From positions 1,889-8,023 of the forward strand of contig DLMX01000020.1 of the NCBI GenBank assembly GCA_002479405.1: DNA of 6,135 nucleotides, written 5' to 3'. This stretch comes from Methylophilaceae bacterium UBA7525. GTDB lineage: Bacteria; Pseudomonadota; Gammaproteobacteria; Burkholderiales; Methylophilaceae. The position numbers and the translations under genes are program-made. The notes under the pieces are model-generated. The model was not told the DNA's origin, ran no database searches, and was given only the letters and a program-made list of their open reading frames with translations. This document shows, in pieces, positions 5,519 through 6,135 of the stretch (position 1 is its first letter; the number at the start of each line of letters is the position of its first letter).

Positions 5519-6135
5519 TTCAGCAGTTTTTCCAATGTGCGCTTGTAGGTGTCTTTCAGCGGTTCGATATCAGCCACGGCGACGCATTCGTTGAGTTTGT
5601 GGATGGTGGCATTGAGCGGGCCGAACTCGATGACCTGCTTGCAGATATCGGCAATGAATCGGCCGTCTGAGGTGCCGCCGGTGGTGGAAAGCTCCGGTGT
5701 GACGGCGTAGGATTCCTCGATAGCCTTGCTGATGGCTTCTACCAGTTCACCACGCGGGGTGATGTAGGGCGGTGAATATTCCCATTCGAGGTCGTAGTCG
5801 AGTGCGTGTTTGTCCAGAATGGCGTGTACGCGCGATTTCAGGTTCTGTTCCGTGCTGCCTTGTCCATCCAGTTCAGGACAGAAGCGGAAGTTGAACAGAA
5901 TCTCGACTTCTCCCGGCACGACGTTGGTAGCGCCGGTACCACCGTTCATGTTGGATATCTGCCAGGAAGTCGGCGGGAAGTATTCGTTGCCCTTGTCCCA
6001 GACGGTTTCCACCATGTCCTTGATGGCCGGGGCGACCATGTGGATTGGATTCTTCACCAAGTGCGGGTAGGCGATGTGGCCTTGTACACCCTTGACCGTC
6101 AGCTTGCCGGAAAGCGAGCCGCGACGACCGTTCTT
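5515..6135 (-). CDS. dapE: Succinyl-diaminopimelate desuccinylase, C-terminal part (5' end outside window)
   Basis: DapE is a dinuclear zinc M20-family hydrolase that releases succinate from N-succinyl-LL-diaminopimelate, giving LL-diaminopimelate for lysine and peptidoglycan synthesis. The last 206 residues are visible, open to the window edge. The fragment starts in the dimerisation domain: KNGRRGSLSGKLTVKGVQGH (1-20), then AYPH and FPPTSWQISNMNGGTGATNV (53-72). It ends in the second half of the catalytic domain, with TTGGTSDGRF (151-160) and NATIHKLNECV (175-185). H179 in NATIHK corresponds to the zinc ligand His349 of E. coli. H20 probably corresponds to the substrate-contacting His194 of the dimerisation domain. 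The other zinc ligands lie outside. A loop near residues 90-95 (GQGST) seems a few residues longer than in E. coli, compared from memory. The stop overlaps the prmB start. Confidence 0.95.
   Translation of the reverse strand, partial: KNGRRGSLSGKLTVKGVQGHIAYPHLVKNPIHMVAPAIKDMVETVWDKGNEYFPPTSWQISNMNGGTGATNVVPGEVEILFNFRFCPELDGQGSTEQNLKSRVHAILDKHALDYDLEWEYSPPYITPRGELVEAISKAIEESYAVTPELSTTGGTSDGRFIADICKQVIEFGPLNATIHKLNECVAVADIEPLKDTYKRTLEKLLK

Noticed and set aside
5117..5548. 143-residue + strand open frame opposite prmB and the dapE end
   Set aside because: It lies antisense to conserved PrmB motifs and its product shows no domain.

Overview
The window looks like a chromosomal segment of a betaproteobacterium, most likely in or near the Nitrosomonadales/Methylophilaceae. 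This rests on the gene order trpS-scpA-scpB-rluB, on a tandem dapE-prmB, and on the style of the encoded proteins. The genus cannot be fixed from the sequence alone. Both ends cut through a gene: trpS lacks its 5' part and dapE lacks its 5' part. I see no tRNA, rRNA, CRISPR array, transposase or phage gene.

Left block (+ strand, 1-2941): the C-terminal third of tryptophanyl-tRNA synthetase overlaps a GTG-started scpA. Then come scpB (12-nt gap) and, after a 92-nt gap with a TATAAT box, rluB. ScpA and ScpB are the kleisin and winged-helix partners of the SMC condensin used in chromosome segregation. RluB modifies 23S rRNA. TrpS carries a four-cysteine pattern, C-x21-C-x6-C-x2-C, nearly identical to the iron-sulphur site known in Thermotoga maritima TrpRS.

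Middle (3017-4600): a + strand YoaK/DUF1275 membrane protein converges on, and overlaps by 95 nt, a - strand uncharacterised multi-pass membrane protein with a DEISWG motif. These two genes separate the two conserved housekeeping blocks and are the accessory-looking part of the window. The - strand membrane gene has a clear Shine-Dalgarno sequence at an internal ATG. It is preceded by a 134-nt gap containing three inverted repeats. Its C-terminal tail runs hydrophilic and antisense into the end of the YoaK gene.

Right block (- strand, 4601-6135): dapE (lysine/diaminopimelate biosynthesis) and prmB (glutamine methyltransferase of ribosomal protein L3) overlap by ATGA and are probably cotranscribed. 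The - strand membrane gene follows them in the same direction and may be read through from them.

I found no strong case for a wholly new system. The best leads are the predicted Fe-S cluster in TrpS, the DEISWG membrane protein with its structured leader, and the antisense 3' overlap.
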